64,000 nucleotides of DNA from Jacaranda mimosifolia (GCA_018894105.1 CM032122.1:36053404-36117403); one strand, 5' to 3'; numbered from the stretch's first letter, positions 25,578-36,590 are shown. Translations and numbers: made by a program. The notes: generated by a model from the letters alone, not told the origin.

Positions 25578-25637
<60 letters not shown>
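25507..25637 (+). repeat. Compound trinucleotide microsatellite (CAT)n-(AAT)n-(ATT)n
   Basis: About a dozen CAT repeats are followed by degenerate AAT/GAT units and then about 19 ATT units. Such a tract is expected to vary in length between individuals. The poly-His, poly-Ile and poly-Asn open frames it creates are artefacts. Confidence 0.95.
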
Positions 25638-25699
25638 GTGTGTACAATTTACATGCATCAAGTGGCATTAATAAAATAATATTTCAAGGGAGTGGATAG

Positions 25700-27900
25700 A
25701 TACAAATACAATTGAAATTAGTGGGGTGGTGGGGAAGGAAAACATGGTTGCTTTCGAATAGAATTCTTGGAAAAAAAAATTCCACGTCTGTCATAAATTT
25801 CTAAGTCTCTCTGTGTTTGTATATAAAGCTTTGGAAATATGTTCCAAATTCAGAAGGGTATCCTATGCAAATTATGAAATTATATGTATGCGGACAATTT
25901 AGAGAGAGGTATTGACGTGATTGGTGAGGAGAGAGGAGATAAGGCGACGCTGCCCGTCAGATTCGGAGGACTTTGGCCTTTGCTAAAGATACATATGCTG
26001 TCCTTTTTATCTTCATTCTACCCCCTTTTTGTTTTTTAATAAAGATTTTCATTATTAGTTGGGTTTTCTTATATTAACCTCCCAAAATAACCCAATTCTT
26101 CCATCTACTACTGCAATTTCTCACATTCTAACTCCGATTTGATTTGACTGCGTCCAATTAACTATACAATAAATATGATTTTACTTGTTTCCAATTCAAA
26201 CAATAGTTATGTTTTAAATTTAACATTTTATTTAGGTGATTGTGTCTTGTAATCACGTTCAATTCAAACAATAATTATATCTTATGATTGCGTCCAAAAA
26301 AATTGTGACTTAGAGGATATTTTGGTAAGCTGATAAGTTTCTGAAAATACCTTATAACATGTGTGAGAGCTTATAAGACATTAGAAAAAAATTAATAAAT
26401 AATGTTGCAAGAATTGGATATGGGATCCTTTCTGTAAATTATTGAATAGTGAGGTTCTAATTCAAAATTGCGTCCACATAGAAATAGTGCTTGAGCTAAA
26501 AAAATGGTATATATATTAGTCGAGTCCTTGATGGACTTGATCCCATGAGGCTTAGGGGTCGAGCCCATCTTGGAGTGGGCTTAGTAAGTTACTCTGATTA
26601 GTCATATTGGAATTTTTATTGAAATTTTTACTTATATACCTCTAGGTTCTTATTGGTGTATATTGGCCATTGTATTTTTTTTTCTTCTTAAAAAGGGACT
26701 TATAAGATTTTAAAATAAGAAGTTAAGTTCTTATGAGCTCTTCTAAGAAAATAAGATCATAACTCATTTTAAATATCTTAACAGGCTCTTTTAATTTTAA
26801 TCAGTTTAATTATTAAATTACGATTATTAACATTTATAAGTTTCAAAAAAATCTTATTTTATTCAAATACCTCAATAATTTATTTTAAAAATAAGGTCTA
26901 GTATCTTATAATTAAGTTCAAAAAACATCTTATAAAATTTAAGAGAGTATAAGATCTTTTAAATAAATTTAGTCAAACATCCGCTTAGTCCTTGCTTTAT
27001 TTCAATAACAAAAAATAAATAAGGTTTCTATTTATTTTATAATAAATAATTTTGGAGTATGAATTAATCATAGGACAAAATAGTTCTATGTAAACGTGAC
27101 TTAATCAAGTACGTGTGGTAGAATTTTGAGAGGAAGATATCTAAGGCATCTAGTTTAATTAGTCATTGGATGGTGCCACTTGTTGGACATTATAATATCT
27201 AGGTTAGATTAATTGCTGAAAGAAACAAAACAACGAATTCAAAGTCAGCCTATTTATGATAATATTTATTATTGGTTTTCAAAGACAAATTTATGATTAT
27301 AAGGAAATTTCATATTATTATAAATGTATTTCATATTAATATATAGTCCTTATAATTATAATTTGCTTTTAGTACTTGATGTGGACGCATTCTTTTAGGA
27401 ATAAGTGGGGAGAATAAATAGAATAACAACAAAATAATGCTTATTCCATTAGAATTTGTTTGCTTGCCCTATTGTTACAAGTAAATTAGGACATACGTGA
27501 TCACATCAAATCGGGTATGCTAACTTACAAAATAATGACTATTGATATTTATTAGTTACTATCTTTCAAGATGAAAATCATAAATATTAATAAAGTACTC
27601 CTCCACAAAACAAAAATGAATCACAACAAAATTAAATAAATAGAGGCAACATATTTTAGAAAAGTCAATAATAACAATGTATATTGGCTATTTAATATTA
27701 ATTATTCTTATAAATTAAAATTTTGTCATATTTTTTAAGGTTATGTAATAAGGCACTTATTAAAATAACCATAAATGATAGTAAATAGTCCATAAGGAAT
27801 AAAAAATTATTTTTATTGTTTTATATAGAGACAATATTTCAAATGAACTTCATATATTTTGTGCAATTGCGTTTGTGGAGACGGTTTGTTGAATCCTTTT
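25700..27900. other. Intergenic DNA; no gene seen
   Basis: The region is AT-rich. A segment at about 26320-26990 has repeated CTTATAA and AAACATCTTATAAAATTTAA motifs that also occur near 9870-9910, so it probably holds a diverged dispersed repeat. No coding region was found. Confidence 0.4.
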
Positions 27901-27931
<31 letters not shown>

Positions 27932-28050
27932 GTTGAGTGGCCAGTACAGTGGCATAAATTTCCCACATAATGTGGGAGATTAGGAGTTCGAGTCCAAATG
28001 AGCTTCTAATGTGTGTGCGTGTATATAAATAATATATATGTGTGCGTGTG
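27901..28050 (+). repeat. SINE-like copy flanked by (AC)n and (GT)n microsatellites
   Basis: An (AC)11 tract (27901-27923) precedes TTGAGTGGCCAGTACAGTGG and CCCACATAATGTGGGAG, then a good box-B-like GAGTTCGAGTCC at about 27984-27995, then a GTGTGTGCGTGTATATAAAT tail and a (GT)n tract. It is the clearest copy of the SINE-like family in this window. It lies about 450 bp upstream of the SMR-like gene. Confidence 0.65.
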
Positions 28051-28503
28051 TGTGTGTGATGAAACCATGTTTCAAATTTCCAAAGATACAAAAAAATCCC
28101 AAAAATCCTCTATTCATCGGGTAGGGATATACACGGTCCGATCCTCTTCTAATTCTTGATTATCTAAGTTAAAAAATATCTCAAGCTTTAATATAGAGCA
28201 GGCAATAGGGATCCCCACCCCACCTCCCTCACGCACCTGTCACTCTATCTTTGAAATATCCAAGGAGAATAAATGAAGCTGGTTGCATGAGGAGAAGGAT
28301 ACATAATCCTACTACAAACAACAACAGTGAAGGTGCAACCAAATTTTTCGCAAGATAAATAGAAAGAAAGAAAAAGAAAAAATACTATCCAAACCAAACT
28401 CATTGTCAACTGCTCTTCCCTACAAATACCAACCCCTCCCCCTCCCCACCCCCCTTCCCCAACCTTAAAACCTAAGTTTTCCCTCTTTCATGTTCTTGAA
28501 ACC

Positions 28504-28887
28504 ATGTCTAAAGATCATACTATAACCCAACAAGATTCAAAGCAAGAAGCCAAAATAGAAAAAGAAGAAGAAAAGGAAGAAAATAGTGAGCCGAGGACAG
28601 AATTTGAAAATAACGATGAAGGGTACCAAACTCCCACGTCTGAGGAACACAGAATTCCGGCAACAGTTTGGAGCTGCCCACCTCCGCCGCCAAGGAAGAG
28701 GAAAAGGCTGTTCTTGCACCCCCCAAAATTGCAGAAACTGGGGTTGGTTGAGAGGGGTATATTGGTAGACAAGGGATTAGAATTGTTCTTCCAATCATTC
28801 CACGTGGAATCTAGGGTTCCGCCAGGCTCAGGCCCTAGCCCGAGCCGGAGTACCGGTACTGCCAAGAAGAGACGAACTGATAAATGA
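28504..28887 (+). CDS. SMR2: SIAMESE-RELATED cyclin-dependent kinase inhibitor (SMR2-like)
   Basis: SIM/SMR proteins are small nuclear plant CDK inhibitors that bind CDK-cyclin complexes and promote exit from mitosis and endoreduplication. The 127-residue protein shows the family's ordered short motifs. There is an acidic Lys/Glu-rich N-terminus (residues 17-40), then GYQTPTSEEHRIP at 40-52 with the conserved TPTS-x-x-H-x-IP core. A Pro block before a basic stretch follows (CPPPPPRKRKR, 58-68). A Leu-Glu-x-Phe-Phe motif at 92-96 corresponds to the EIFF-type box. The C-terminus is basic (KKRR, 121-124), likely a nuclear signal. Length fits the family. The ATG at 28504 is the first of an intronless frame and follows a C/T-rich leader (28435-28470). 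Of the SMR set, SMR2 is favoured mainly because the neighbours H2B.8 and VPS41 flank SMR2 in Arabidopsis; sequence alone shows only the family. Confidence 0.9.
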   Translation: MSKDHTITQQDSKQEAKIEKEEEKEENSEPRTEFENNDEGYQTPTSEEHRIPATVWSCPPPPPRKRKRLFLHPPKLQKLGLVERGILVDKGLELFFQSFHVESRVPPGSGPSPSRSTGTAKKRRTDK

Positions 28888-30777
28888 TTCTTTTCTTTTT
28901 TCAAAAGGTATTTTGCCTTAGTTTTTATATATTCTCATCTGGTTTGGAGTTTAGGTTATATACTCATTAAGAATTAGTGGGCTATGTATGTATGATGAAT
29001 GAATCTCTGTTTACTTAGGAAGATTAAAAGGGTTATTAATTAATTATATTTATAAAAGTGTAAAGAGGGCTTTATTCAGAAAGATCTGTATGTTTCAATC
29101 TTCTGGTGCTGAGCGTAGTAATTATCATGTTTTCAAATTTTCAATAAATCGTTTCAGGTTAAAATATTTCTCTTCATGAATCCTTCTTTCCATATGCTTA
29201 TGAAAGCTTGGTTATATTATTAATTGGACTTTGAATTTTGGTGGAAAAAGCATTAAAAGAATTGGGAAAATCAGTAAAAACATGGATATAATTAATTATC
29301 AGCAATATTAATTGATTTAACAATTTTTTCATGTGTTTATATTCGTGATATTATTCGGTTTTATCCTAAAAAATATTTAAAAATTTGGGGCTAATTTTAG
29401 CATCCAGAAAATTATTGAATTTAATTTCTAAATACTTTCTTCTTTTTTATTTTCAGTCAAATTTAAGGTTGAAGCATAAATAAAGTTTACATATTAAAAA
29501 TAAATTCTGCAGGTAATACTTTGTAAAACTCAATCTGTATATAGAAATAGAACACTTTCTGAAAAAACCTCCTTCATTAAGAAAAATGCAAGAAAATGCT
29601 AACAAATCTCAATCGTATAATAGTGCAGCTGGTTGGACCGTGTAAGAGTTAACTTAATGAAAGAAATGGGTTTGAAAACATACCCACATGAACTGCTTGG
29701 TTGTTTGTCCACTCTTAAACCTCGGATTCCTTTTCATTACATTCCAGCCAGCTTAAATGCTACCATAATTTTTTTGTCCAAAATGCCACTAACCCACCAA
29801 AATTGAATATATACGAAAAAGAAAAAAAGAAAAAAAGAAAAAAAAGAAAAAATCATTGAGCTACATTTTAGGCAAAAAGTCTAAACACTTGGAGGAATTG
29901 TGTGTGGAACCATTCACTTTAGCCTTTGAAGGTTGGGTTTGGGGTGCTTAGTTCTCATTTATTGGACAGTGTTGACATATATATTGCCTTGGTACCAAAT
30001 TAGGTTAGACATTTTCTCTGCCGTCTTAATTGGTGAGTTTGAACTTTGGATTCTCTATCCAGTTCCTGTTTCAATTTTAAATATTTATGCTAAATGTATT
30101 TGATTCTCAATTAATTTTTATAAGAAAATATTTAATAGATATGTCATATATTCATAACTAATGCATACTAATAAATCTCATGTTTTTGTGTTCATATTGT
30201 CGACAAGATTGCAGTATCCCACTGAAATTAATTTTTAGTAAGTAATATATTTATCATCTGTGGTGTTATCTATCTATCTAATCGTTGATCCGATGATCCC
30301 ATCCTACCTTAATCTCTTGCTCGAAAAATTTGATGTCCAAATTCAAATTAAACTCTACATATATATATATATATATATATTCCTAGTTGCTCCTCTTAAT
30401 AACACCCCCCCCCCCTTCCATTTTTTCGTTTATTTGATAGTTTTTTCGTAAGTATAAAGAGATGAAATTTGAGGCAATGTTTAATCTATTTTAGTTGTTC
30501 CTAAATAATTATTTGAGAAAATGTTATTTTAGATGGTGTATCAAGGAATATGTGGTGGGAAATGGCAGTATGTGTATGAGGTATTTTTGGAGAAAATGCA
30601 TTTCAATAAACTATTTTTTGCAGACTTTTTCTATTGAAAATGTTCGAACATATAATGTTTTGTTGCGGCAATAATGTTACCTCAAACATTTTTTGGTATT
30701 CTATGTTATTATAATTATATTAAAATAATAATTAAAAGATATATATATATATATATATATATATGGAATCAAGTTCC
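28888..30777. other. Intergenic DNA downstream of the SMR-like gene; no gene seen
   Basis: The left part must hold the SMR 3' UTR. AT-rich sequence follows, with an A/G tract at 29815-29850, (AT)n runs at about 30359-30380 and 30739-30764, and a C run at 30405-30416. No coding region is supported. Confidence 0.5.
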
Positions 30778-30780
30778 TTA

Positions 30781-31128
30781 GTGCCCGTTTTATTTTGTTT
30801 TCAAAGCTCATTTTCATTTTCTCCTGAAAATAAAAATATAAAACTATCAATTTCTCCCCTATTTTCACAGGTATTTTCATTCTCAACACATTTTTTTGAA
30901 TACACTATTATACTCTCTTTCTATTTTTTTTACTCATATTTGCACGATTTTTAATATAAAAATATTATATTTTTTAAATGCAATTTATTTTTAATCCTAC
31001 ATAATCATCACATTTTAAACAAAGCCTCCAAACAACATTTTATTTTAAAAAATATTTATAACTGATTTTTCACTATTTCTTTTCATCAGAAAATAAAAAT
31101 GCATCCACAAAATAAATTCAAACGACCC
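30781..31128 (+). mobile_element. 348-bp MITE flanked by TTA (copy 1)
   Basis: The left end is GTGCCCGTTTTATTTTG and the reverse complement of the right end is GGGTCGTTTGAATTTATTTTG without its last base pairs conserved. TTA lies on both sides (30778-30780 and 31129-31131), as in PIF/Harbinger (Tourist-like) MITEs. A 349-bp relative lies in the opposite orientation at 33845-34193. Both share the ATTTTCATTTTCT and AATGATTATATAGGATT (or its complement) blocks. There is no coding capacity. Confidence 0.6.
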
Positions 31129-31131
31129 TTA

Positions 31132-31776
31132 GGAAGTAGTCGATTGATGCTAGAAATGATTGCACTAGCTAGAACAAGCAACTAGCCTTGGCGTGCTGTG
31201 AACTGTACAAATATATATAGATTTATCATATTTATTTAATTTTGAATGATTGAAATGTACGCAAAATATATACATATATTGATATTATAAGTTAAATAAA
31301 TATGTCGAAGAGATAAAATGTCATACTTGAAAATAACAGTCAATTTCAATTACTCAATTATTTACCGAATTATATATTAGATATATCGCAATTCTTGTAG
31401 AGCAGAGATTAGAATTGGCACAAGGATCGAGATATAGCTTAGAAATTTTTATCTGAACATTCCGTGAATGTTAGTGCACAGAGATTCTTTGTACAACCTC
31501 CGATGTTGTCTACGTTCCTATCAATCTGTCTTTCCGTCCTCTTTCAGTCCTTGACTCCTTGTAATATATCTGTGTGGGAATAAGGACGATCGGACTAGGA
31601 CAGCATCTCCTTGGATTCGGTTTGTCCGTCGACATTCCGATAACACCTTCTATTTGTTTTATGCTATAAAATGTTTAATGCACACATCAAATATTATGTC
31701 AAAATCTTTGGTATATATCGCTTTTGCCATGCTATAGGAACACCTTTAACTATATCAATTAGATATTAGATGTTAT
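31132..31776. other. Intergenic DNA; no gene seen
   Basis: Less AT-biased than its surroundings around 31420-31640, but no open reading frame, RNA gene or element was recognised. Confidence 0.4.
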
Positions 31777-31786
31777 ATTAGAGGCC

Positions 31787-33840
31787 GGCAAAATTGCATT
31801 TTTAGTCCCATACGATGGGGGGTTTTGCAACTTTAGTTCCACGCTTTCTCAAATTTTAGAAAACGTCCCAAAATCTAAAAAAAGTTGCAAAGTTAGTCCC
31901 ACAACTCAATTTCCGTCCAAAATTTAATGGAGAAAGCGCGTGTGACGCATGTGGCCTTCTGATGCGCGTCGCCTTGTTGGGAAAATTGTACTTTCAGTCC
32001 CATACGTTAGGGGGAGATTGCAACTTTAGTCCCATTGTAGATAAATTAATTTGAAGCCAATTGAGAAGTGTCATGTATAAAATAATATGCTAATTATTAA
32101 TTTAAAATTCTCTATTTATATTTTGAAATTTATTAAATTTAATTCCAAAAGATAAATGATTAATTTTAATTAATAATTTATTATTTATTTTATATTCAAA
32201 TCAAATATTGACAAGTGTCAAAGATGGAGTGTCTATATCTATGTGCCAACTAAATCAAAGATATTTGATATTATCTCTTGATATTGATATTATCTTTTAA
32301 TGTTTGATATTGTCAAATCAAAGATATCCGATATTATCTATGGGTGTAAATGAGATGAAACTATTTGTGAACAATTCGGGCTCGGCTCGATGAAAGCTCG
32401 AATTCGGCTCGAACTAAATGAGCCAAGCCGAGCGGAGTCTAAGCTCGCCAACAAGCCGAGCCAAGCTGAATAGTATTTGACTCGATAGGCTCGCGAGCCT
32501 AAACGAGCCTTTTATTATTATTATTATTAAGAAAGAATAAAATTATTTAAAAATTGAAAAGAAAAAAACCCTAAGGCTATGTTCATTTGCATTTGGGCAT
32601 TTTCTAGAAAAAAAATTGGGATAATGAGTTTTTGGGAGACAAATTGGAAAAAGTGTCAACCGTTTGTTTTTGTTTTGGAAAAATAGGGAAAATGATTTTT
32701 AAATGAGCTGTTTGTTTGTTAATATTTTGGTGGGGGGATAAATTTTACTGTAAATGTCAAATCAGTTACTTTTTTGTTAGGTTTGTTGGGAGCAATTGAT
32801 TTTTTTTTTTATGTAATATATGTATGTATATTTATAATTTGATGATGTGTGTGTATATGTATATATATGTTATCATTGGTAGACAAAATATTTAGTAATA
32901 AACAAAATAATTATTTAAAATTAATTTATTATTAATATATTAAATTTTATATGTAATTGATTATTAAATTAAATAAATTAAATAGATTATTAAATTTTAT
33001 ATGTTATCATTGTATATGTATATATATATATATGTTTGACATAACGCGAATTCCAGCAAGTAAGAGAAACTTTGAAGGAGTTCAGCAATTCTATTAAGCA
33101 AATTCAAGGATATCCACGACGTTCAAAGAGTTCTTTAGAGCTCATATATTTTTTACATTTGATTCGAAATTAAGGTGCGAAGCCCTCGAATTGGCATTAT
33201 TTTTCTTCAAATCGATGGCTCAAATTTGATTTGATTTGAGCTAAGCCCGGACCATTCGCGAATAGTCTCATCTCATTTACACTCATAGATAATATCGGAT
33301 ATCTTTGATTTGACAATATCAAACATCAAAAGATAATATCAATATCGAGAGATAATATCAAATATCTTTGATTTAATTGGTCCATAAATATAGACACTCC
33401 ATCTTTGACACTTGTCAATATTTGATTTGAATATAAAATAAATACTAAATTATTAATTAAAATTAATCATTTATCTTTTAGAATTAAATTTAATAAATTT
33501 CAAAATATAAATAGAGAATTTTAAATTAATAATTAGCATATTATTTTATACATGTCACTTCTCAATTGGCTTCAAATTAATTTATATACAGTGGGACTAA
33601 AGTTGCAACCTCCCCCTAACGTATAGGACTAAAAGTGCAATTTTTTCACCAGGGCGACGCTCATCAAACGGCCACGTGCGTCACATGCGCTTTCTTCGTT
33701 AAATTTTGGACGGAAATTGAGCTATGGGACTAACTTTGCAACTTTTTTTAGATTTTGAGATGTTTTATAAAATTTGAGAAAGCGTGGGACTAAAGTTGCA
33801 AACCCCCCTATTGTATGGGACTAAAAATGCAAATTTTGCC
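31787..33840. mobile_element. Mutator-like foldback element with ~600-bp terminal inverted repeats
   Basis: The element is 2,054 bp. Left arm about 31787-32390 and right arm about 33240-33840 are inverted copies of each other. Landmarks present in both are GGCAAAATTGCATTTTTAG or its variant at the termini, AGTCCCATA, CAAATCAAAGATAT, GATAATATC and GTGTAAATGAGATGA. The termini are flanked by a 10-bp near-perfect duplication, ATTAGAGGCC (31777-31786) and ATTAGCGGCC (33841-33850). This fits the 9-11 bp duplications and long inverted ends of Mutator-like elements. Each arm repeats its own terminal motif internally (left arm near 31980). The ~850-bp loop carries GCTCG-rich sequence and a truncated relative of the element at 10259. 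No transposase is encoded. Confidence 0.82.
32573..32880 (+). repeat. Truncated relative of the 10.3-kb Harbinger-like element, nested in the foldback loop
   Basis: The blocks CATTTTCTAGAAA, AATGAGTTTTTGGGAGA, GATTTTTAAATGAGCTGTTTG and GTCAAATCA follow the same order as at 10280-10460. The two are thus copies of one family. Only the left part is present here. Confidence 0.65.
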
Positions 33841-33844
33841 ATTA

Positions 33845-34193
33845 GCGGCCGTTTGGATTTGTTTTCTGAAAATATTTTCATTTTCTGGTGAAAAATAATA
33901 ATAATAATAATAATAATAAAATAGTTATAAATGGTTTTTGAAAATGAAATGTTGTTTAGAAGTTTGTTTAAAATGTAATGATTATATAGGATTGAAAATG
34001 AATTGTATTAAAAGTCGTGCAAAGTGGATAGAAGAAAATGAAAAGTGAAAATAGAGAGAGTGTGTAATAGTGTATTTGAAAAAATGTGCTGAAAATAAAA
34101 TATTTGTAAAAATATGAAAGAAATTGATAGCTTTTTGTTTTCATTTTTAGGAGAAAATGAAAAGTGGCTTCGAGAACAAAAACAAACGGGCAC
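33845..34193 (-). mobile_element. 349-bp MITE (copy 2, inverted relative to copy 1)
   Basis: Read on the minus strand it begins GTGCCCGTTTGTTTTTG and runs in the same order as the copy at 30781. Its plus-strand left edge is GCGGCCGTTTGG. TTA precedes it and TTG follows. Its first bases form part of the duplication made by the adjacent Mutator-like element, so the MITE was there first. An (AAT)n run lies at about 33896-33918. Confidence 0.6.
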
Positions 34194-34202
34194 TTGAAGA
34201 TT

Positions 34203-34545
34203 TTATATTTTAAGGCCGTTTGGTTATGCTTTTTTGTTTTGTTTTGTTTTGTTTTGTTTTAGCATTTTCAAAATTTTAAAAAATAGTTAGAGAAAATGAG
34301 TTTAAAATGAATTTATGTTTGGGTAAATTGTTGAAAAAATAATGATTATATAGGATTTAATGAGTTGTATAAGTGGGGAGAGATAGTAATAATGAAAATA
34401 GAGAGAAGATATTTAAGTTATTGTGGAATATGTTTTGGGATAAAAATGAATTAGAATTTTGATGATAATAGTGATAAGTTGTTGGTAATTCATTTTCAAA
34501 TAGTAAAAATGAGTGAAATGAATTTTAAAATATAAACAAATGAGT
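34203..34545 (+). repeat. Further MITE-like repeat with (TTTTG)n
   Basis: It starts GGCCGTTTGGTTATG, followed by five to six TTTTG units (34231-34260). It carries the blocks AATGATTATATAGGATT and AATAGAGAGA that also occur in the MITE at 33845. It is a diverged family member or a solo fragment, and its termini are unclear. Confidence 0.4.
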
Positions 34546-34549
34546 TGTA

Positions 34550-34655
34550 AGTAGTTGAGTGGTTAATTGACTTAATTCATTATACTTATGCTTATATGTG
34601 TGAGGTTTGAAATTCAAATCCCAACGAATTCTTAGTGTGTGTGTAAATAAAAAAA
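34550..34655 (+). repeat. SINE-like copy
   Basis: GTAGTTGAGTGGTTAATTG, GAGGTTTGAAATTCAAATCC (a degenerate box B) and TCTTAGTGTGTGTGTAAATA match the order of the SINE-like copies at 23763 and 27932. It ends in an A-rich tail at about 34645-34656. It is the copy nearest the H2B variant gene. Confidence 0.5.
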
Positions 34656-34894
34656 TTACATTTACATGGATTTTATTATTGAGCACCGAAAAAAATGACA
34701 ATATTATTTATAAAATATTAAGTAATAATATAAAATTAAGTTGCGAAGTATGGCAATATTCACATACATTTTGTTCCTTCTCAAGAGAAATCCAATATAT
34801 ACATGTATATATTTCTTAATAAATTATACGAAAATTGTATGAAAAATTGAGAAGAATCTTAAAAAATTTATATATTTGGAGAAAGAGTAAATGT

Positions 34895-35261
34895 ATGCAT
34901 ATAACAAAGCCCAAATAGATTTTGGGCCCGAATCCAGCCCAATAAAAACTTCAGGCTAGAAATGGGCCATGCCGTTACCGACATGACAAGAGCAACTGCT
35001 AGACACCTAGTCCGAAATGGTAAAACTCTTTACCTTTCACTTTTTAACCACGTAGCAGTAATGGGACAATCATTCGACACGTGTCCGACAACGTGGTTGT
35101 CTCTGGAACCGTCACCGCTCTACTTTTAAAATTTCAAGAAGAACGGGAACATTTCATTTTATCGGGAGAAAGCCAGAAACTTTTCAATAAGAGAGGGAAA
35201 CTTCCAGTTGGTGTGCGCCGAAATAAATACAGTTTTAGAAGCCCGAATAGTGGAGGCTAAA
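34895..35261 (+). promoter_or_regulatory. Promoter of the H2B variant gene, with G-box/ABRE and TGGGCC motifs
   Basis: The palindrome GACACGTGTC lies at 35076-35085. Two further ACGT cores lie nearby (CCACGTAG at ~35048 and AACGTGG at ~35090). These resemble abscisic-acid response elements of seed genes. TGGGCC/GGGCCC motifs typical of plant proliferation promoters lie at ~34922 and ~34965. No convincing TATA box was found. The element types are known; their activity here is inferred. Confidence 0.5.
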
Positions 35262-36044
35262 ATGGCACCGAAAAGGCGGCGGGGGAGGGCGGTGAAGACG
35301 GTGGTGACGACGAAGAAAGTGGTGGAGGAAACCGTCAAAGTGATGGTTACTCCCGAAGGGGAAGAGAATGAGAAAGTGGAGGTGTTTTCTTCTTCCACCA
35401 AAGAGAATGAGAATGTGGAGATTTTAACTTCTTCACCAGAAAAAGAGCCAGTCTTGAAAACCATTCCTGTTCAAGAAAAAGCACCGGAAGAAGAACACCC
35501 ACAACCAGACGAAAACGAAACCCAACCGGCTCCGGAGCCCGAAACCGCTCCTACACCGCCACAAAAGGAAGCGCCCCATCCAAAACCGGTGGAGCCAGAA
35601 ACCCCGCAAGAGAAAGCGGAGGAAAAGAAGGGAACCAGGAAAAGGAAAGCCCGAGAACAAGTGAAAGATGGAGAGGAAAAGGCTGATCAGAAAGCACGTG
35701 GAAAAAGGCGCAGGAAGAGAAGAGGCGTCAGCGATGGCGGCGGCAGCCAGGGGTACAAGAGGTATGTGTTTATGGTGATGAAGCAGGTACATCCGGACAT
35801 GGGAATCTCGTCCAAGGCCATGACGATAATCAACAATTTGATGTCGGATATGTTCGAGAGGATAGCGGAGGAGGCGGCGCGGCTGCAGAAGTACACGGGG
35901 CGGAGCACGTTGTCGTCGAGGGAGGTACAGGGGGCGGTGAAGCTGGTGCTGCCGGGGGAGTTGGGCGAGCACGCCATTGCTGAGGGCACCAAAGCTGTTA
36001 GCAATTACGTTTCATATGCTTCTGGTGGGCGGGCAAAAACATAG
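35262..36044 (+). CDS. HTB8: Histone H2B variant with long disordered tail (H2B.8 / H2B.S class)
   Basis: The protein has 260 residues, against about 145 for ordinary plant H2B. Residues 1-163 form a low-complexity tail: a basic start ([12 protein letters not shown]), an acidic and Pro-rich middle (about 30-125) and a basic block (125-155). Residues 165-255 are the H2B histone fold, with [20 protein letters not shown], the conserved TLSSRE and LVLPGEL motifs, and AEGTKAVSN. Layout and start sequence match Arabidopsis H2B.8 (At1g08170, from memory), which is reported in sperm and dry seeds and compacts chromatin through its disordered tail. The ATG at 35262 is chosen over the in-frame ATG at 35208 because MAPK/R is the family start and its context (AAAATGGC) is good. 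The lysine normally ubiquitinated in the H2B C-terminus (AVTKFTS) is Asn here (AVSNYVS). The gene is intronless and higher in GC than its surroundings. Confidence 0.92.
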   Translation: MAPKRRRGRAVKTVVTTKKVVEETVKVMVTPEGEENEKVEVFSSSTKENENVEILTSSPEKEPVLKTIPVQEKAPEEEHPQPDENETQPAPEPETAPTPPQKEAPHPKPVEPETPQEKAEEKKGTRKRKAREQVKDGEEKADQKARGKRRRKRRGVSDGGGSQGYKRYVFMVMKQVHPDMGISSKAMTIINNLMSDMFERIAEEAARLQKYTGRSTLSSREVQGAVKLVLPGELGEHAIAEGTKAVSNYVSYASGGRAKT

Positions 36045-36590
36045 TCGTTTCTGAAATGTTGTACAATATTTTGGGCTGGGTAGTCATATGATATGTTGGG
36101 GGATTGATGTTTGAGTCCAACACGCACATGTTCTTTCAGTTTTGTCCTTATCCGTTTACTGTATGTTGGATGCGGGGGCTTCCGGTTTATGCAGAGGCAG
36201 TTGGTAGTTATTAGCTAGCCATGTAATAGAATGTAGTTTTAAGTTCCTCGAGTGCTGATCGATGTAGAATTATTTTCAGTTTTTTGGTTACTGCATGGCA
36301 TGTTTGATTCCGTTGGTTCACATGATGACACTGTTATCATGAAAATTAATACAAATTAAAAGAAAAAACGAACAAGTGCTGATGCAAACAGGAAACGTAT
36401 CAATACAAGCCAAACATCACTTTGATCTTTTTTTCAATTTATATTTTATTTCGCCTGAAATTTATTTACAAAATAAAATAAAATAAAGCTCCTATAACAG
36501 CCTGTTCTGCGCATTCATATCATAATACAATAATAATAATAATAATAATAATAATACATATTTTTCTCGAGTCTATAATCAGCTTGTATG
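36045..36590 (+). other. 3' flank of the H2B variant gene
   Basis: It contains the likely 3' UTR, with AT-rich signals from about 36220. No stem-loop of the animal histone type was noted, as expected for plants. An (AAT)n microsatellite lies at 36529-36556. Nothing else was recognised. Confidence 0.5.

Noticed and set aside
25462..25699. Open frames encoding poly-His, poly-Ile, poly-Asn and poly-Leu
   Set aside because: They are translations of a trinucleotide microsatellite in several frames.
35433..36004. Long minus-strand frames opposite the H2B variant gene
   Set aside because: They are shadows of the GC-rich H2B coding strand, with no family resemblance and no independent signals.
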